This document shows, one piece after another, positions 42,922-57,156 of a stretch of 64,000 nucleotides of DNA. The stretch comes from Streptomyces dangxiongensis (GTDB lineage Bacteria > Actinomycetota > Actinomycetes > Streptomycetales > Streptomycetaceae). The translations under genes were made by a program, and so were the position numbers. Location: assembly GCF_003675325.1 (NCBI RefSeq), contig NZ_CP033073.1, positions 7,006,001-7,070,000 on the forward strand, written 5' to 3'. The notes under the pieces were generated by a model. It searched no databases. It was given only the letters and a program-made list of their open reading frames with translations, and was not told the origin of the DNA. How positions within the stretch are numbered: position 1 is the stretch's first letter; every line of letters starts with the position of its first letter.

Positions 42922-44175
42922 TCAGGTGGTCGGGCTGCCCGCGACCCACTCGCTCCACGACATGTTCCAGTCGCTGAGGCCGTTGTCCGGGGCCAACGTG
43001 GTCTTGTCCTCGGAGTTCTTGAGGATCACGAGGTCACCGATCATCGAGTGGTCGAAGAACCACGCGGCGGGCTGCCTGCCGTCGCCGCCGCCCCTGACGT
43101 CCTTCAGGCCTACGCAGCCGTGGCTGGTGTTGACCTTGCCGAAGACCGAGTCGGTACCCCAGTAGTTGCCGTGGATGAACGTGCCCGAGTCGGTAAGGCG
43201 CATGGCGTGCGGTACGGCCTTGATGTCGTACGAGGGCTTGCCGTCCTTCTCCGTGAGGCCGACGCTCGCACCGTTCATATGGATCTGCCTGAACTTCTCG
43301 GAGATCACCATCTGACCGTTGTACGTCGGGTGTTCGGGGCTGCCTGACGAGATCGGGATGGTCTTGATCGTCTTGCCGTCCCGGACGACGGTCATCTGCT
43401 TCGTCTTCGCGTCCACGGTGCTGATCTGGCTCCGGCCGATCCTGAACGTGACCGTCTTCCGGATGCCGTGGCGGTTGAGCGTGACGGTGACGGTGGAGCC
43501 GGGCTTCCAGTAGCTCTCGGGGCGGAAGTCCAAGCGGTGGTCGTTGAACCAGTGACCGACGACCCGCTGGCCGCTGCTGGACCTGACCTGGATCTCCGCC
43601 TCCACGGCGGCCTTGTCGCTGATCGCCTTGCCGAAGTCGACCGTCACCGGCATGCCCACGCCGACGGTCGAGCCGTCCTCGGGGGAGACGTGCCCTATGA
43701 AGTCGTTGGCCGGGGAGACCGTGGTGATCGTGGCGTTACCGGTGGCGGAGCGGCCCTTGGCGTCCTCGGCCTCTGCGGCGATCTGATACTTGGTGGCACG
43801 CCCCAGCCGGCCGTGCGGCTTCCAGGAGGTGCCGTCCGCGGACAGAGTGCCCGGGATCTCGGCACCGGTCGCGACGGCGGTCATGGTCACCTTGGTGAGG
43901 TTGCCGTTGCTGACGGTGACACCGACCGGGCCGTTGATCCCGACGTTGTGGGCACCTTGCCCGGGCGTGATCTCTATGCGGGCGTCCGAGGCTTCCTGGG
44001 CGCCCGCCTGATTCACCCGCGCCTGCGTCTTCGGGGGGGTCCCGGCATCGTTGCCGCTGGTGGCAGCGTTGCTTGTACCGCCGAGGGCCGTGACCGCGAG
44101 TACGCCGCCGAGTACGCCGGCCGTGGCCACCAGCCCGGTGCGTCGTTTGTAGAGCGTGATCAAAGGCTTCTCCAT
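42922..44175 (-). CDS. L,D-transpeptidase (YkuD) with Ig-like domains
   Basis: About 417 residues. An N-terminal membrane anchor or signal segment (about 12-35) is followed by two Ig-like domains (75-270) and a YkuD catalytic domain. The catalytic motif is present: HGNYWG, then S-H-G-C354-V-G-L. The enzyme makes 3-3 cross-links in peptidoglycan outside the cell and resembles LdtMt2 in layout. I choose ATG 44175 (MEKPLITLYKRR); no strong ribosome site is visible, and a TATAAG on the minus strand (44235-44240) could be its -10 box. An IS3 scrap lies just upstream. Confidence 0.9.
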   Translation of the reverse strand: MEKPLITLYKRRTGLVATAGVLGGVLAVTALGGTSNAATSGNDAGTPPKTQARVNQAGAQEASDARIEITPGQGAHNVGINGPVGVTVSNGNLTKVTMTAVATGAEIPGTLSADGTSWKPHGRLGRATKYQIAAEAEDAKGRSATGNATITTVSPANDFIGHVSPEDGSTVGVGMPVTVDFGKAISDKAAVEAEIQVRSSSGQRVVGHWFNDHRLDFRPESYWKPGSTVTVTLNRHGIRKTVTFRIGRSQISTVDAKTKQMTVVRDGKTIKTIPISSGSPEHPTYNGQMVISEKFRQIHMNGASVGLTEKDGKPSYDIKAVPHAMRLTDSGTFIHGNYWGTDSVFGKVNTSHGCVGLKDVRGGGDGRQPAAWFFDHSMIGDLVILKNSEDKTTLAPDNGLSDWNMSWSEWVAGSPTT

Positions 44176-44429
44176 GCCACTGGTCTTTGCATCGCTGCGC
44201 TGATCGCCGAAGGAGTGCAACCAGCATGAAACCACTTATAGGCACGCCTCTGTCCAGATTTGAGCAAATTGTGGTGAAGGCCACGCATTGTCGAGCGCGT
44301 CGCCGAGGTCGCGGATCTGGAGCTGGGCCTGGGAGCCGATGGGGAGGGCGCTGCCAGGGCAGGGGGCGGCTTCCCGACAGTTGACATACCGGACAGCGAG
44401 CCCGACGGGTCTGCGCCGGCGACACCGCG

Positions 44430-44577
44430 GCTTCCGCGCTCCCGCGGCACCGACTCACGCAGCGTGGCCCGGTTGATGCCCAGGTCGGCGGCGATGCTCT
44501 TGTACGTCGCCCCGGGCGCGGACTCGTACAGAGCCACGGCATCGGCCTTCCTGCGGTACCGGCGGGGGTGAGTGGTC
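44430..44577 (-). pseudogene. IS3-family transposase OrfA fragment
   Basis: On the minus strand about 50 codons encode RRKADAVALYESAPGATYK followed by SIAADLGINRATLR, the N-terminal helix-turn-helix of IS3-type OrfA proteins. It breaks off where the family continues with a Trp-containing helix, and no OrfB is present. It is an insertion-sequence remnant between the L,D-transpeptidase and the DUF347 pair. Confidence 0.65.
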
Positions 44578-44628
44578 CACGGCGGCAGTCAGGATGTGTT
44601 CAGGTGCCCGGTGGCACCCTCGGGCCCC

Positions 44629-45465
44629 ATGACCTATGAAACGTCTGCGAACCAGGTGGTACCCGAGGCCGGCCAGGCGGCCCCTTCGCGGCACCGGCTG
44701 CGCTGGAACAAGGTGCCCGAGGTCACCGTCTACTTCTGGTTGATCAAGGTGCTGTGCACGACGGTCGGCGAGACCGCGGCAGACCTGCTGAACGAGAAGG
44801 CCGGTCTGGGACTGACCGGTGTGTCGGTGCTGATGAGCGCGTTGCTGGCCGTGGTGCTGGTGGTGCAGTTCCGCACGCTCGCCTACCGGGCGGGCGTGTA
44901 CTGGCTCGCCGTGGCGCTGATCAGCGTAGTGGGCACGCTGATCAGCGACAACCTCACCGACAACATGGGTGTGCCGCTGGAGACCAGTACGACCGTCTTC
45001 GCGATCCTCCTCGCGGTCGTCTTCGTGATCTGGTACCGGCGCGAGCGGACGCTGTCCATCCATCACATCGACACCCGCAGCCGCGAGTCCTTCTACTGGC
45101 TGGCGGTCCTGTTCACGTTCGCCCTGGGCACCGCCGCCGGTGACCTGGTCTCCGAGCGTATGAACCTCGGATACTGGTTGTCCGCCGTCCTGTTCGTGGC
45201 GGCCATCGCCGCGGTCGCCATCGCGCACTCCGCGCTGGGCCTGGACGCGGTGTGGAGTTTCTGGATCGCCTACATCCTCACCCGGCCTCTCGGCGCCTCG
45301 ATCGGTGACTACCTCTCCCAGCCCACCGGTGACGGCGGCATCGGCCTGGGCACCGTCGTGACCAGCGTCCTGTTCCTTGCGGTCATCCTCGGCCTGGTCG
45401 TCTACCTCTCCGTCACCCGAAAGGATGTCAACGAACCGGAGCAAGCAAGCGTGCACACAGCCTGA
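44629..45465 (+). CDS. DUF347/COG4705 membrane protein, first of a tandem pair
   Basis: About 278 residues with eight predicted helices in four DUF347 repeats. Each repeat holds a T/S-x-G-x3-D core: CTTVGETAADLL, SVVGTLISDNL, FALGTAAGDLV and TRPLGASIGDYL. The family (COG4705) is often annotated as membrane-anchored protein of unknown function and has been linked to manganese efflux in some bacteria, which I cannot test here. I choose ATG 44629 for a soluble 40-residue N-terminus as in the paralogue downstream. Confidence 0.82.
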   Translation: MTYETSANQVVPEAGQAAPSRHRLRWNKVPEVTVYFWLIKVLCTTVGETAADLLNEKAGLGLTGVSVLMSALLAVVLVVQFRTLAYRAGVYWLAVALISVVGTLISDNLTDNMGVPLETSTTVFAILLAVVFVIWYRRERTLSIHHIDTRSRESFYWLAVLFTFALGTAAGDLVSERMNLGYWLSAVLFVAAIAAVAIAHSALGLDAVWSFWIAYILTRPLGASIGDYLSQPTGDGGIGLGTVVTSVLFLAVILGLVVYLSVTRKDVNEPEQASVHTA

Positions 45466-45482
45466 GCTTCGGGAACAGTGAC

Positions 45483-45504
45483 GTTCAGGAACCGTTCAGG
45501 CCAT
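45483..45504 (+). promoter_or_regulatory. PHO-box-like direct repeat
   Basis: Two adjacent 11-nt units, GTTCAGGAACC and GTTCAGGCCAT, match the spacing and GTTCA core of Streptomyces PhoP boxes, which usually read GTTCACC. They sit 114 bp before the second DUF347 gene. Confidence 0.35.
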
Positions 45505-45617
45505 CTCTGTCAGGGTGGACGGTCCCGGCCGCACCTGACGGCCGGCTCATTCCACAGGGCGCTCGTCACCGTTTCGGGGCGAGCGCTCCGCCGTTCAACC
45601 GGATAGGAGCAGTTCCT

Positions 45618-46484
45618 TTGGAGAAGCAGGAGGTCCTCACCGACCTCGACGTGGCGAGCACGTCGAGTACGACCAAGTCGGTGATGAAGAAGCTGCCCGA
45701 GGTCACCCTGGCATTCTGGATCATGAAGGTCGCCGCGACGACCCTGGGCGAGACGGCGGGCGACCTCTTCGCGCAGACACTGAAGCTCGGCTACTTCCTC
45801 ACCACGATCGCGTTGTTCCTGATCTTCGTGGTGACACTGGTGGTCCAACTGCGGTCGAGCCGCTACAACCCGTTCTTCTACTGGACGGTCATCCTCTCGA
45901 CCAGCATGGCCGGCACCACGATGTCCGACTTCATGAACCGCGACGCCAGCGCCAAGTTCCTCTCGAACGGGGCCAAGTCGCTCGGCTGGGGTCCGCAGGG
46001 GCTCGGCCTGGGCTATCCGACCGGCGCGGCGATCCTGATCTCGATCCTCCTGGCGATCTTCCTGGCCTGGAAGCTGAGCGGGATGACGTTCCAGATCCGC
46101 GACATCGTCACCTTCAGGGGCGAAGCCCTGTTCTGGTCGGCGATCCTGGTCTCCAACACCCTCGGCACGTCGATGGGCGACTTTCTGTCCGACAGCTCCG
46201 GCCTCGGCTACCTGGGCGGCGCCCTCCTCGTGACCGGGGTGCTCGCCGTGCTCGTGGCGCTGATGAAGGTGCCCGCGGTGCCGAACGTGCTGCTGTTCTG
46301 GATCGCCTTCGTCCTCACCCGCCCGCTCGGCGCCACCGCTGGTGACTTTCTCACCAAGCCGGCCGCGAAGGGCGGCCTGGATCTCGGTACGGCGGGCTCG
46401 TCCGCCGTCCTGCTCGCCGTCCTGTTCGGCCTGATGGCCTACGCGCAGGTACAGGAGCGCCGGACCGCAGTGCCCACGTCGTAA
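45618..46484 (+). CDS. DUF347/COG4705 membrane protein, second of a tandem pair
   Basis: A 288-residue paralogue of the preceding gene with the same four-repeat plan: KLPEVTLAFWIMKVAATTLGETAGDLF first, then SMAGTTMSDF, NTLGTSMGDFL and TRPLGATAGDFL. It uses a TTG start at 45618 with AGGAG (45605-45609) at good spacing. The 152-bp gap with a PHO-box-like repeat suggests its own promoter. Two diverged copies side by side may form a heteromeric membrane complex or transporter. Confidence 0.82.
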   Translation: MEKQEVLTDLDVASTSSTTKSVMKKLPEVTLAFWIMKVAATTLGETAGDLFAQTLKLGYFLTTIALFLIFVVTLVVQLRSSRYNPFFYWTVILSTSMAGTTMSDFMNRDASAKFLSNGAKSLGWGPQGLGLGYPTGAAILISILLAIFLAWKLSGMTFQIRDIVTFRGEALFWSAILVSNTLGTSMGDFLSDSSGLGYLGGALLVTGVLAVLVALMKVPAVPNVLLFWIAFVLTRPLGATAGDFLTKPAAKGGLDLGTAGSSAVLLAVLFGLMAYAQVQERRTAVPTS

Positions 46485-46664
46485 GGAGCGGTACTCCTAC
46501 GGGCGTGCTCGTCGGTGTCCTGCGACGGCGCGGGCCGGATGTCGCGCGAGCGGCAACCCGTGGCCCGCGCCGTCGTGCCGTTCCCCGATGCGTCAAAGAG
46601 GTTCGTGTACGCCGGGTCGGACGGCTTGACGGACCGGCGACACCGCGGGCCGCGCTCGCTGCGC

Positions 46665-47012
46665 TCACCTGACGTAGGCGATCCGGCTCACCCACTGGGA
46701 CAGCGTGAGCGAGGCGGCCACGGCTCCGCGGGCAGAACCCCGCCCCCGGTGCTGGTGGCGTGGGCAGTGGCGGGACCCGGCCATGCCGGGCACGTACGAC
46801 GGCCGCTGCCGGCCGGTGTCGCGCGCCAGGGCGTCGCGGAGAGAGGTCAGGTGCGCGGCCACGGCCGCCAGACAGTCGTGCTCGTCGCGGCAGGTGGAAC
46901 AGGTCGCCAGATGGGCGCCGACGGCGCTCGCGTCGGCGGGCTCCAGGACATTGAGTGCGTGTCCCGCCAGCAGGTCGCAGATCGTGCGGCATTTCTGGGA
47001 GGGAGCGAGCAT
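46665..47012 (-). CDS. Small zinc-finger (anti-sigma-like) protein
   Basis: About 115 residues. Cysteines C8 and C12 and the H34-x3-C38-x2-C41 motif match the zinc-binding anti-sigma (zf-HC2) fold, which inhibits ECF sigma factors. The second half is basic and low-complexity and has no membrane helix, so a soluble RsrA-like redox type is possible. No ECF sigma gene is adjacent, which is unusual. ATG 47012 starts MLAPSQKCRTICDLLAGHAL. Confidence 0.65.
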   Translation of the reverse strand: MLAPSQKCRTICDLLAGHALNVLEPADASAVGAHLATCSTCRDEHDCLAAVAAHLTSLRDALARDTGRQRPSYVPGMAGSRHCPRHQHRGRGSARGAVAASLTLSQWVSRIAYVR

Positions 47013-47304
47013 GGCGGGGTTTCCCTTCGTGCAGGGTGTGAATCGCGCGGTCGGCGCCACGAGACTCAGGAGTGAGCGTGGACCGAGGACGCCGAGAATG
47101 TTCGACGGCCGAGCGCGGCCAACGGCAACGGAGCCGGTGTACGGCTGGTGCACTCGTACGGAAGCTCCATTCATGACCTCACCATCGCCCAGGGACGGCC
47201 GTTCGCGCGTCGTCCCCGTGCAGCGATTCCCGGGTACCACGGCCGCGGTACGCGGCAGGCCGGGCTACGTCCGGGCCGGAGCATGCTCCCAGCCGTGCCG
47301 ACGG

Positions 47305-48000
47305 TCACCCGGACGCTGACGGGCGAGTCACTGCCGCCCCCAGGCTGACCAGCCCGGATTGGTAGGCGATGACCACAAGCTGGGCCCGGTCCCGGGCGGC
47401 CAGCTTGGTCATCGCCCTGTTGACGTGAGTCTTGGCGGTCAGTGGGCTGACGAACAGGCGGGTGGCGATCTCGTCGTTCGACAGTCCCAGCGCGACAAGC
47501 CCCACGACGTCGCGTTCCCGTCGCGTCAGGCATTCCAGCCGCTCGTGCACCGCTGCCGAGCACGGTTCCGGCTGCGACAGAAACCGCCTGATCAGCCCTT
47601 GGGTCGCAGCGGGGGACAGCAGCGCGTCCCCTGCGGCGACGGTGCGGACAGCGTTGAGCAGCTCCTCGGGCAGGGCCCCTTTGCCGAGGAAGCCGCTCGC
47701 GCCCGACCGCAGTGCTTCTGCGACGTATTCGTCGTCCTCGAAGGTGGTCAGGATGAGGACCTTCACCTCCGTGAGGTCCTCGGCCTCGCCGATCAGCCGC
47801 GTGGCGACGAGGCCGTCCATCTCGGGCATGCGGATGTCCATCAGGATCACGTCAGGGTGCTGTGTCCTCGCCAGCTCCACTGCCTCGCGGCCGTTGGACG
47901 CCTCGCCCACGGTCTTCATGTCGTCGGCGGAATCGAACAGCATCCGGAAGGTGCCCCGCAGCAGGGCCTGGTCGTCGGCGAGCAGTACGCGGATCGTCAT
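47305..48000 (-). CDS. NarL/LuxR-family response regulator
   Basis: A 231-residue two-component regulator. The receiver has DD at 9-10, phospho-acceptor D55 in ILMDIRMPEMDG and switch Thr in LILTTFED. The C-terminal LuxR helix-turn-helix reads LTRRERDVVGLVALG ... SPLTAKTHVNRAMTKL (about 160-205). The ATG at 48000 overlaps the kinase stop (ATGA), so it is translated together with the kinase. Its targets may include the broken exporter or the PKS cluster to the right; this is only neighbourhood. Confidence 0.9.
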   Translation of the reverse strand: MTIRVLLADDQALLRGTFRMLFDSADDMKTVGEASNGREAVELARTQHPDVILMDIRMPEMDGLVATRLIGEAEDLTEVKVLILTTFEDDEYVAEALRSGASGFLGKGALPEELLNAVRTVAAGDALLSPAATQGLIRRFLSQPEPCSAAVHERLECLTRRERDVVGLVALGLSNDEIATRLFVSPLTAKTHVNRAMTKLAARDRAQLVVIAYQSGLVSLGAAVTRPSASG

Positions 48001-49176
48001 GCCGGTCTCTCCTCGGCGGTCCGCCCGAGCGGTACTCCCGTTGCCGGACTCGGCCGCAGCGGCAGTTCGGCGGTGACGGTGAAGCCCCCGTCGGGGCGCG
48101 CCGCCGCCTCCAGGTTCCCCCCGACGCTCGCCGCACGCTCGCGCATCCCGATCAGCCCGTGTCCGGTCCCGGGGCGGGGCTCGGGCGGCCGTCGTGCGCG
48201 CCCGTCGTCCTCGACGGTGATCGTCAGCCATTGAGGCCGGTAGTGCAGGTAGAGGCGGGCGTGATCGGCCCCGGCGTGCTTGCGCACATTCGTCAGGGCC
48301 TCCTGCACGATGCGGTACGCGGTCACGTCCACCGCCGGTGCCAGCGGCTCGGCCATGCCATGCCGCGTGTGCCTGACCGACAGGCCGGCACGCTCGAAGG
48401 ACGCCAGCAGCGCCGGCACCTGCGCCAGGCCCGGCATCGGATCCCGCGGCGCCTCCATGTCACCGGACTGCCGCAGGAGGCTCACGGTCACCCGCAGTTC
48501 GTCCAGCGCGGACCGGCTGGTGTCCCGGATACCCTCCAGAGCGGTGACAAGCTGCTCCGGCCGCCGCTCCACCAGATGGACGGCGACACCTGCCTGCGCG
48601 TTGATCAAGGCGATGTGGTGTGCGACGACGTCGTGCAGCTCGCGTGCGATCCGGACCCGCTCGGCCGCCACTCGCTGCCGTGCCTCTTGTTCACGGGTCC
48701 GCTCCGCGTGCTCCGCCCGTTCCTCCACGGCCGCCACGTACGCGCGGCGCGAGCGCACCCCGTCCCCCACGGCGGCGGGCAGAGCCGTCCAGGCCAGCAT
48801 CGCCGCATTGTCCGGGGCCAGCCACGAGCCAGGGGTGAACACGATGGCCGCCCCCACCAGCAGGGCAGCCGAGGCGGAAGCAACGGTCCAGGTGGTTCGC
48901 CGGTCGGTCCGGGCGGCCACGGTGTAGACGGACACCATGACCGGGCTCGTGACCAGCGGGGCTCTCCCGAACCCCCAGTACCTGGAAAGCGGCCCCGCAG
49001 GCGACCGCGGTGACCAGTACGCCGAACGGGTGGCGACGACGCCACAGCAACGCGGAGCAGCCGACCGCCGCCAGCACCACGGCAGGCCAACGGAACGAGA
49101 TCCGGAGCTCGTGCGGGATGACGGAGGCGGCCACGACCGACATCACGAAGAGCACAACCGGCCCCAGCACGTCCAT
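47997..49176 (-). pseudogene. NarL-type sensor histidine kinase, split by a one-base frameshift
   Basis: The gene begins [15 protein letters not shown] at 49176 with membrane helices, changes frame at a five-base run (48972-48976), and continues in another frame through [20 protein letters not shown] to a full HisKA_3 box (RIARELHDVVAHHIAL) and HATPase ending at 47997. Removing one base of the run restores a single frame of about 392 codons. Both halves look well conserved, so this is either a very recent mutation or a sequence error. A shorter kinase could start at 48938 but would lack most membrane helices. Confidence 0.82.
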
Positions 49177-49389
49177 CGTGCCGCCCCCCGGCTCCCGCTC
49201 CCCGCCGCCGACCGTCGATCACTGCCATGCCACCACCGTAGGGGCGATGTCCGAGTGCTGCCGGATGGTCATTGCCGGCCATCGCCCGACCACCACCTTG
49301 GCCGAGGAGCCCGGTGGACCATGGGAAGTGGGCCCCGAACGCCGGGACCGTCCTGGCGCCCTGCTGACGGCGCCCACCGTGGCTCCCGG

Positions 49390-49533
49390 CAGGCGCCGCT
49401 CGCGTTGCCGACCGGGCACCGGTGGGACCGGGTGCCGGGGGTGACCCTGCTCGGTGATGCCGCCCATCTTTCGGCTCCGAACGGCGAAGGCGCCAACCTG
49501 GCCACGCTCGACGGCGCTGAACTGGGCAAGGCC
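49390..49533 (+). pseudogene. FAD-dependent monooxygenase fragment
   Basis: About 48 codons encode the C-terminal FAD-binding signature of TetX/PHBH-type monooxygenases: [21 protein letters not shown] followed by [17 protein letters not shown]. No N-terminal domain is upstream and the homology stops at the edge of the IS5 remnant. It is a leftover of a larger gene. Confidence 0.75.
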
Positions 49534-49569
49534 CGCGCCGTGCAAGCAGCAGCGGGGCGCCGCCTCGCT

Positions 49570-49820
49570 CAAACCCTTTCCGGTCTTCTTGAGGCGTCTC
49601 CAGCGGATCAGGCTGCAAGCCGACGAGAGGAATGGGGTCGCGGAGTTCGATACGTCGTTCCCAGCGGAGCGCGAGGTGTTCGAACTCGTGGAGCAGGGCG
49701 AAGGCAGTCGTACGCCTTGTCGCCCGGGAGGCACTCCGGCCGCCCTCGGGGCCGGCCGGGTCGTCCGGCGACGGGCGGGATGCCGTCGAAGACCTCGAAC
49801 CGAACTTCTGTGCCGTCTTC
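49570..49820 (-). pseudogene. IS5-family transposase remnant
   Basis: On the minus strand three frames carry pieces in the right order: [13 protein letters not shown]...[12 protein letters not shown], then [20 protein letters not shown], then [12 protein letters not shown] near 49575. These are the catalytic-core and C-terminal segments of IS5-type transposases, with the piece between them deleted and two frameshifts. Confidence 0.72.
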
Positions 49821-49831
49821 GACCTCGTTCG

Positions 49832-50985
49832 CTACCGGGAGTGACCATCCGGAAGGTGCCTGGGGTCGTCCGTGCGCCGCGACGGCGCCGACGGCATCCC
49901 GCGCAGCAGCGGAAGGCACCCCAGGAGCAGCAGGCCCGCCGCGGCCCAGGCTGCTCCGGGACCGACGTGTCCGGCCAGGACGCCTCCCAGCGCGGCGCCG
50001 ACGGGCATGGTCCCCCAGGCGGCGAGGCGGTATCCGCTGGTGACACGGCCCAGCATGTCCGGTGGGGCGAGCCGTTGCCGGAGCGAGACCGTGCAGACGT
50101 TCCACAGCACCACGGCGGCACTGTTCCCGGCCAGCATCAGCGCGACAAGCGGCCACCAGGGCACCACCGCGACGACCAGGTAGGTGAGCGCGGACACGGT
50201 CACCGACACCACCAGGCTCCGAGGGGTGCCCAGCCGGTGCGCCGTCCGAGCCGCCGTCCTGGCGCCGGCCAGGCTGCCGAGGGCCGCCGCCACCAGCGGC
50301 GCAGGACCCGGTCGCCGCCGAGCAGCCGCAGGCCGGCCCAGGTGCCGCGCAGCAGAGCCGCGACGCCATGCTCCGTCCGCTCACCGGGAGCGCCCAGAGG
50401 CAAGCCCCTGAGCAGGAGCGCCGATCCGAGGAACGTCACCGCGTCCACCGCGAACGGCCACGGCTGTCCGACCGCCCACAGTGCCGCCCCGAGCGGAGGG
50501 CCGATGAAGCCGGTCCCCGTGATCTGCGCCCCGATGATCCGGGCGTTCGTCCGCTCCAGTTGCCGGTCCGCGGCCAGCCGCGGTACGACCGCCTGGGCCG
50601 CGCTGTCGAAGAACACCTCGGCGATGCCACAGAGGAAGGCCAGCAGCACCAGCAATGTGACAGGCACCCACCCGACGGCCGTGGCCGCGGCCAGCACCGC
50701 CAGCAGGGCGCAGCGTGCCAGCTCCGCGCCCACCATGGACCGGCGCGCCGCCATGCGGTCGACGAGGGTGCCGATGAGCGGTGCCGGCAGCCAGGCCGCC
50801 CGCCCTGCGGCGGCGACCACGGACACCCAGAACACGTCGTGTGTGACGGCCGCCGCCAGCAGGGGCAGCGCCGCCAACCGTGCGCCGTCCCCGACCGAAC
50901 CGAGCGCGTTGGCGGTGACCAATCGGCTGAGTGGCGCCGCACGAAGAGGACCCGGACGGAAGGCAGGTCGCGAGCCGAATGTCAT
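49832..50985 (-). pseudogene. MFS exporter (MFS_3/EntS type) with internal deletion and frameshift
   Basis: The N-terminal six helices are intact from ATG 50985 (ALPLLAAAVTHD; GTLVDRMAARRS; ALAFLCGIAEVFFD-like region) to GGDRVLRR near 50300. There the expected helix 7 and its loop, about 40-45 residues, are missing and the frame changes; the rest resumes as VAAALGSLAGARTAARTAHRLGTPRS and runs to 49832. The protein would be a non-functional half-transporter. It could once have exported the product of the neighbouring PKS cluster. Confidence 0.8.
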
Positions 50986-51600
50986 GAAGCCGGTGTCTTC
51001 CTTGTCGGCGGACCAGGGAAGGCGCGGCGGTTGCCGGTCCTTCCCCGCGCCGCGCCGCGCCAGGCCTCGGTACCCGGCACCGAACCAACTGCGCCTGCTC
51101 CAGGGCGACTTTGCGAACTCTTTCCCGACTCGTCGATCCGTCGTCCGTGGTAGCCCGCAAAGTGGTTGGCACGTGTACGTGGTCCTCCCCGATCCGGCGA
51201 TCCTGGAGACCGCCCGCGCCGACGAGTCCGGTGCCTCTGCCGCGATGCGGGAGTGCCGGCGGTGGGAGTGCGCGCTGACCTGAGGGCCGCCCCGCGGTGC
51301 CGGCGGGAACGGTCCGGCGCGCCGGAGTCTTGACCTTCGTGACGGATGCCGTACGCGGACTTCCGCGCGGAATGCCGTCGACGACCGTCGCGCGGGAGTG
51401 CCGTACGAAGATCATCGCGCGCGATGCCCCAGGAGAGGGACCCCTTAACCGCCGTGGGGGCCCCTGGGGGCCGTAGGGGTGTCCTGGGTCATCGCCGGCT
51501 GCCTAGCCTCCGACAGCGGAGGGGAAGCGGACCGGAAACCGTCCGGAGGCGATCCGCACGGCCCAGGCCCTCACTTCGATCTCGATCGGATGGCGCGCTG
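50986..51600. other. Upstream region of the PKS cluster, no gene seen
   Basis: About 615 bp between the broken exporter and the first PKS gene. Frames are open but without recognisable product; a short in-frame tail ending at 51283 (YVVLPDPAILETARADE) may be a gene remnant. The promoter for the PKS operon must lie here, but no consensus box stands out. Confidence 0.45.

Positions 51601-57155
<5,555 letters not shown>

Positions 57156-57156
<1 letters not shown>

Noticed and set aside
44160..44537. 125-residue minus-strand frame overlapping the L,D-transpeptidase start
   Set aside because: Only its first 45 residues look like protein (IS3 OrfA); the rest is scrambled, so it is reported as a remnant.
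47013..47304. Possible short gene between the zinc-finger and response-regulator genes
   Set aside because: Frames exist but no ribosome site or motif is seen in this gap of about 290 bp.
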